The notes below the pieces were generated by a model. It was not told the DNA's origin. It did no database searches and was given only the letters and a program-made list of their open reading frames with translations. The translations under genes were made by a program, and so were the position numbers. Shown one piece after another: positions 62,143 to 64,000 of a DNA stretch of 64,000 nt. Each line of letters begins with the position of its first letter. Position 1 is the first letter of the stretch. The stretch is from Marinicauda salina (GTDB lineage: Bacteria; Pseudomonadota; Alphaproteobacteria; Caulobacterales; Maricaulaceae): positions 558,001 to 622,000 of the forward strand of contig NZ_QEXV01000001.1 of assembly GCF_003122085.1 (NCBI RefSeq). Direction: 5' to 3'.

Positions 62143-62283
62143 CCTCCCTCCCTCCCCCTCCGTGGGGAGGGTGGCCCGGCCGCAGGCCGGGTCCGGTGGG
62201 GGCGAGCGTAGAGCGCCTTTCGGCTGTCACCCCACCCCGCTCGCTGCGCTCGCGACCCTCCCCATCAAGGGGAGGGAGGGCGC
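62143..62283. repeat. Intergenic palindromic repeat A (about 140 bp)
   Basis: Left end CCTCCCTCCCCCTCCGTGGG with GGGAGGGTGGC, centre CCCGGCCGCAGGCCGGG, right end GCGACCCTCCCCATCAAGG with GGAGGGAGGGCG. Both ends fold locally, and GGGGAGGGT on the left can pair with ACCCTCCCC on the right. It has the look of a dispersed bacterial interspersed repeat found between genes in related Alphaproteobacteria. Confidence 0.75.
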
Positions 62284-62338
62284 CAAATCGCGCACGCCTC
62301 CAGCTTGGAATGCAGCAGCCCCTCTCGTTCAGGCCCGC

Positions 62339-62420
62339 ATCCTGAGGAGCCCGATCCCCTTATCCTGAGGTGCGAGCCCAGCGAGCCTCGAAGGGTCAAG
62401 GGGATCGGGCGCCTCAGGAT
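62339..62420. repeat. Intergenic palindromic repeat B (82 bp)
   Basis: Long inverted repeat: arms 62339-62361 and 62398-62420 (ATCCTGAGG...GATCCCCTT and AAGGGGATC...CCTCAGGAT) pair at 22 of 23 positions. The loop contains another ATCCTGAGGTGCGAGC copy and AGCGAGCCTCGAAGG. It belongs to a second repeat family, familiar from Caulobacter/Hyphomonas-like genomes, lying back to back with repeat A. The remainder of the 62118-62557 gap has no gene. Confidence 0.8.
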
Positions 62421-62557
62421 GAGGGTCTTGAGCAGCGCGAGAGCCGGGGCCTCCGGGAGATTACTCGCGAAGAGGTCCCGGATCGGACCTGCGGCCCGTC
62501 CGGGATTTCAGCCAGCTTTCCGCTGCCCCCGCCCGCGAAACGCCCTAGAACGCCGCC

Positions 62558-63406
62558 ATGACCGATCCCGCCCTTCTCGGCGCCGCGGCGATGCTGGGCT
62601 CGGCGCTGCTGCACGCGGTGATGAGCCTGCTGACCAAGCGGTCGCCGGACAAGCTCGTGTTCCGGGCCGTGCTGATGCTCGTCGGCGTCGCGCTCTATTC
62701 TCCGGTTTTCGTGCTGTTCCCGCCGCCGGGCTGGGAGGCGTTCCGCTTCCTGCTGATCGGCGCGGTCATTCACTGGCTTTTCCAGATGGCCACGATCGCG
62801 GCCTACGAGCGCGGCGACATGAGCCTCGTCTATCCCGTCATGCGCGGCGCCGCGCCGGCGCTGGCGGGCGTCGCGGCGGCCTTCATCCTCGGCGAGCCGC
62901 TGGGGCCGTTGAGCGGGCTGGGACTGGCGATCGCCTCGGCGGCCGTGATCGGCTTCGGCTGGCCGGAGAAGGACGGCGCGCCCAAGGCCGCCGCGCTCGG
63001 CTTCGCGCTGGTCGCCGCCTCCATGACGGCGCTCTACTCGGTCAATGACGCCTCCGGCGCGCGGGCGGCGGGAAACCCGCTGGTCTATGTCGCCTGGTTC
63101 TTCCTGATCACCGCGATCCCGATCACGCTGACCGCGCTTGTCCGCCGCGGCCGGCGCCTGCCCGGCCTCATGCGGTCCGAAGGCGCGGGCGCGACGCTCG
63201 GCGCGGTGTTCGGCGCGGGCAGCTACGGGCTGGCCCTGTTCGCCTTCTCGCTCGCGCCGGTCGCCCCGATGGCGGCGATGCGCGAGAGCTCGATCGTGTT
63301 CGGCGCGATCCTCGCCGCGCTGGTGCTCAAGGAGCCGTTCGGGCTGCGGCGAACCGTTCTCGCGATCGTGCTCGCCCTCGGGCTGGCGATCCTGCAGATG
63401 GCGTAG
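62558..63406 (+). CDS. EamA/DMT-family transporter
   Basis: 282 residues, about ten predicted helices in two EamA halves: AAAMLGSALLHAVMSLLTKR at the start, DMSLVYPVMRGAAPALAGVA closing the first half, and LAPVAPMAAMRESSIVFGAI with AALVLKEPFG in the second. These carriers move metabolites such as amino acids or nucleotide precursors; the substrate is unknown. Starts at ATG 62558 after the two intergenic repeats. Confidence 0.92.
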   Translation: MTDPALLGAAAMLGSALLHAVMSLLTKRSPDKLVFRAVLMLVGVALYSPVFVLFPPPGWEAFRFLLIGAVIHWLFQMATIAAYERGDMSLVYPVMRGAAPALAGVAAAFILGEPLGPLSGLGLAIASAAVIGFGWPEKDGAPKAAALGFALVAASMTALYSVNDASGARAAGNPLVYVAWFFLITAIPITLTALVRRGRRLPGLMRSEGAGATLGAVFGAGSYGLALFAFSLAPVAPMAAMRESSIVFGAILAALVLKEPFGLRRTVLAIVLALGLAILQMA

Positions 63407-63476
63407 GCGCGCCCGTACCGGCGCGCGGCGCGCCCGTGCTAGGACATCGGGGGAACGCGCCGTCTGCGGGGTCCCC

Positions 63477-64000
63477 ATGACCGGCCTGGCCTTTCGCATC
63501 GCCATCGCTTGCGTGTTCGTCCTCGCGGCGGGCGCCGCGCCGGCGCGCGCCTCGGAGCACTGCGCGGCCCGCGTCGCCGACGCCGAGACGCGTTTCCACG
63601 CCGCGCGTGCCGATCGGCCGGTCTGGACCGGACCCGACAATGCGCATCGTTACTCCGCGCTGGTCGAAGCGGTGCGCGGCGCGGCGAGCCACGGCCTCGA
63701 TCCCGCCGATTACGGCTTCGAGGCGCTGCGCGCCCGCGATCCGCGCCTGGCTTCGCACGCCGCCGAGCGCGCCGCGACGCGGGCCTGGCTGAGGCTCGCC
63801 TGCCATCTCGACCAGGGCCGGCTCGACCCGCACCGGTTCGAGCCCGATCGCCCGGCGCGTCCGCCGAACCACGATCTCGCCCTGCGCCTGCGCGAGGCGC
63901 TCGCGACGGATCGCGTCATCGAGAGCCTGGAGGCGCTGGCGCCGCAGGACGCCGAATACGCCGCGCTGCGGGCGGCGCTGGCCCGCTACGAGATCCTCGC
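63477..64000 (+). CDS. L,D-transpeptidase scaffold-domain protein, 5' part only
   Basis: Open from ATG 63477 to the right edge (about 174 residues seen). Signal peptide GLAFRIAIACVFVLAAGAAP-ARA, then a helical region with the pattern SHGLDPADYGFEAL and ARYEIL that marks the N-terminal scaffold of YcbB/LdtD-like murein L,D-transpeptidases. The catalytic YkuD domain with its Cys would lie beyond the window, so activity cannot be confirmed. Confidence 0.75.
   Translation, partial: MTGLAFRIAIACVFVLAAGAAPARASEHCAARVADAETRFHAARADRPVWTGPDNAHRYSALVEAVRGAASHGLDPADYGFEALRARDPRLASHAAERAATRAWLRLACHLDQGRLDPHRFEPDRPARPPNHDLALRLREALATDRVIESLEALAPQDAEYAALRAALARYEIL

Overview
The window is a dense, high-GC (about 70% by eye) chromosomal segment that reads as an alphaproteobacterium. 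Support comes from two housekeeping gene orders typical of that class (rplU-rpmA-GNAT-obgE-nadD-rsfS-rlmH-envC-ctpA-deacetylase-rppH, and dapF-mtaB-ftsY), from a FixLJ/FixK circuit, and from long palindromic intergenic repeats of the kind seen in Caulobacterales/Hyphomonadales-like genomes. The family placement is a guess. There are no insertion sequences, integrases, phage genes or CRISPR arrays.

Layout. 0-5.6 kb: tail of a sulfide:quinone-oxidoreductase-like flavoprotein, then histidine utilisation (hutI-hutU-hutH on the minus strand with 4-bp overlaps, and a divergent arginase-fold hutG-like gene). 5.6-20.3 kb: a low-oxygen / carbon-storage island. It holds a MaoC-phosphotransacetylase fusion, acetate kinase and an FMN 2-hydroxyacid dehydrogenase; a phasin, Hsp20 and PHA synthase; a FixL-like heme-PAS kinase and FixJ; a HemG-type flavodoxin with a P-type cation ATPase; a triple-BON protein; and a FixK/FNR-type regulator. 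A near-consensus FNR/FixK box lies between the HemG-like and BON genes. 20.5-29.1 kb: one 2,863-residue acidic repeat protein (nine units of about 250 residues, probably type-I secreted), followed by a tiny putative secreted peptide. 29.4-30.7 kb: GYD, BON and small acidic protein genes that look like an outlier of the stress island.

31.0-36.8 kb: a TetR regulator with a cyclophilin, and on the opposite strand a TonB receptor, a GPH-type MFS transporter and a GST. The tetR and TonB promoters share a 22-bp dyad, so this looks like one TetR-controlled uptake locus. 37.1 kb: tRNA-Ser(CGA). 37.5-47.2 kb: the conserved translation / cell-envelope block, interrupted by an orphan egtD. Its rsfS gene has no ATG/GTG/TTG start and appears to begin at CTG. 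47.2-50 kb: ahpC-ahpD divergent from oxyR. 50-53 kb: small phosphatases, ThpR, a Bax-inhibitor-1 protein and DUF2794. 53.3-57.8 kb: a tightly coupled GldF/GldG-like ABC exporter operon with a DUF4340 protein. 57.7-64 kb: DUF1223, dapF-mtaB-ftsY, two long palindromic repeats, an EamA transporter and the start of an L,D-transpeptidase.

The most system-like region is 5.6-30.7 kb. An oxygen sensor pair (FixLJ) and a FixK-type activator sit among genes for storing acetyl units as PHA, dumping them as acetate, making heme without oxygen, and protecting proteins. The most concrete unusual observations are the CTG start of rsfS, the shared TetR dyad, the segmental duplications inside the giant gene, and the loss of catalytic residues in the MaoC half of the phosphotransacetylase.
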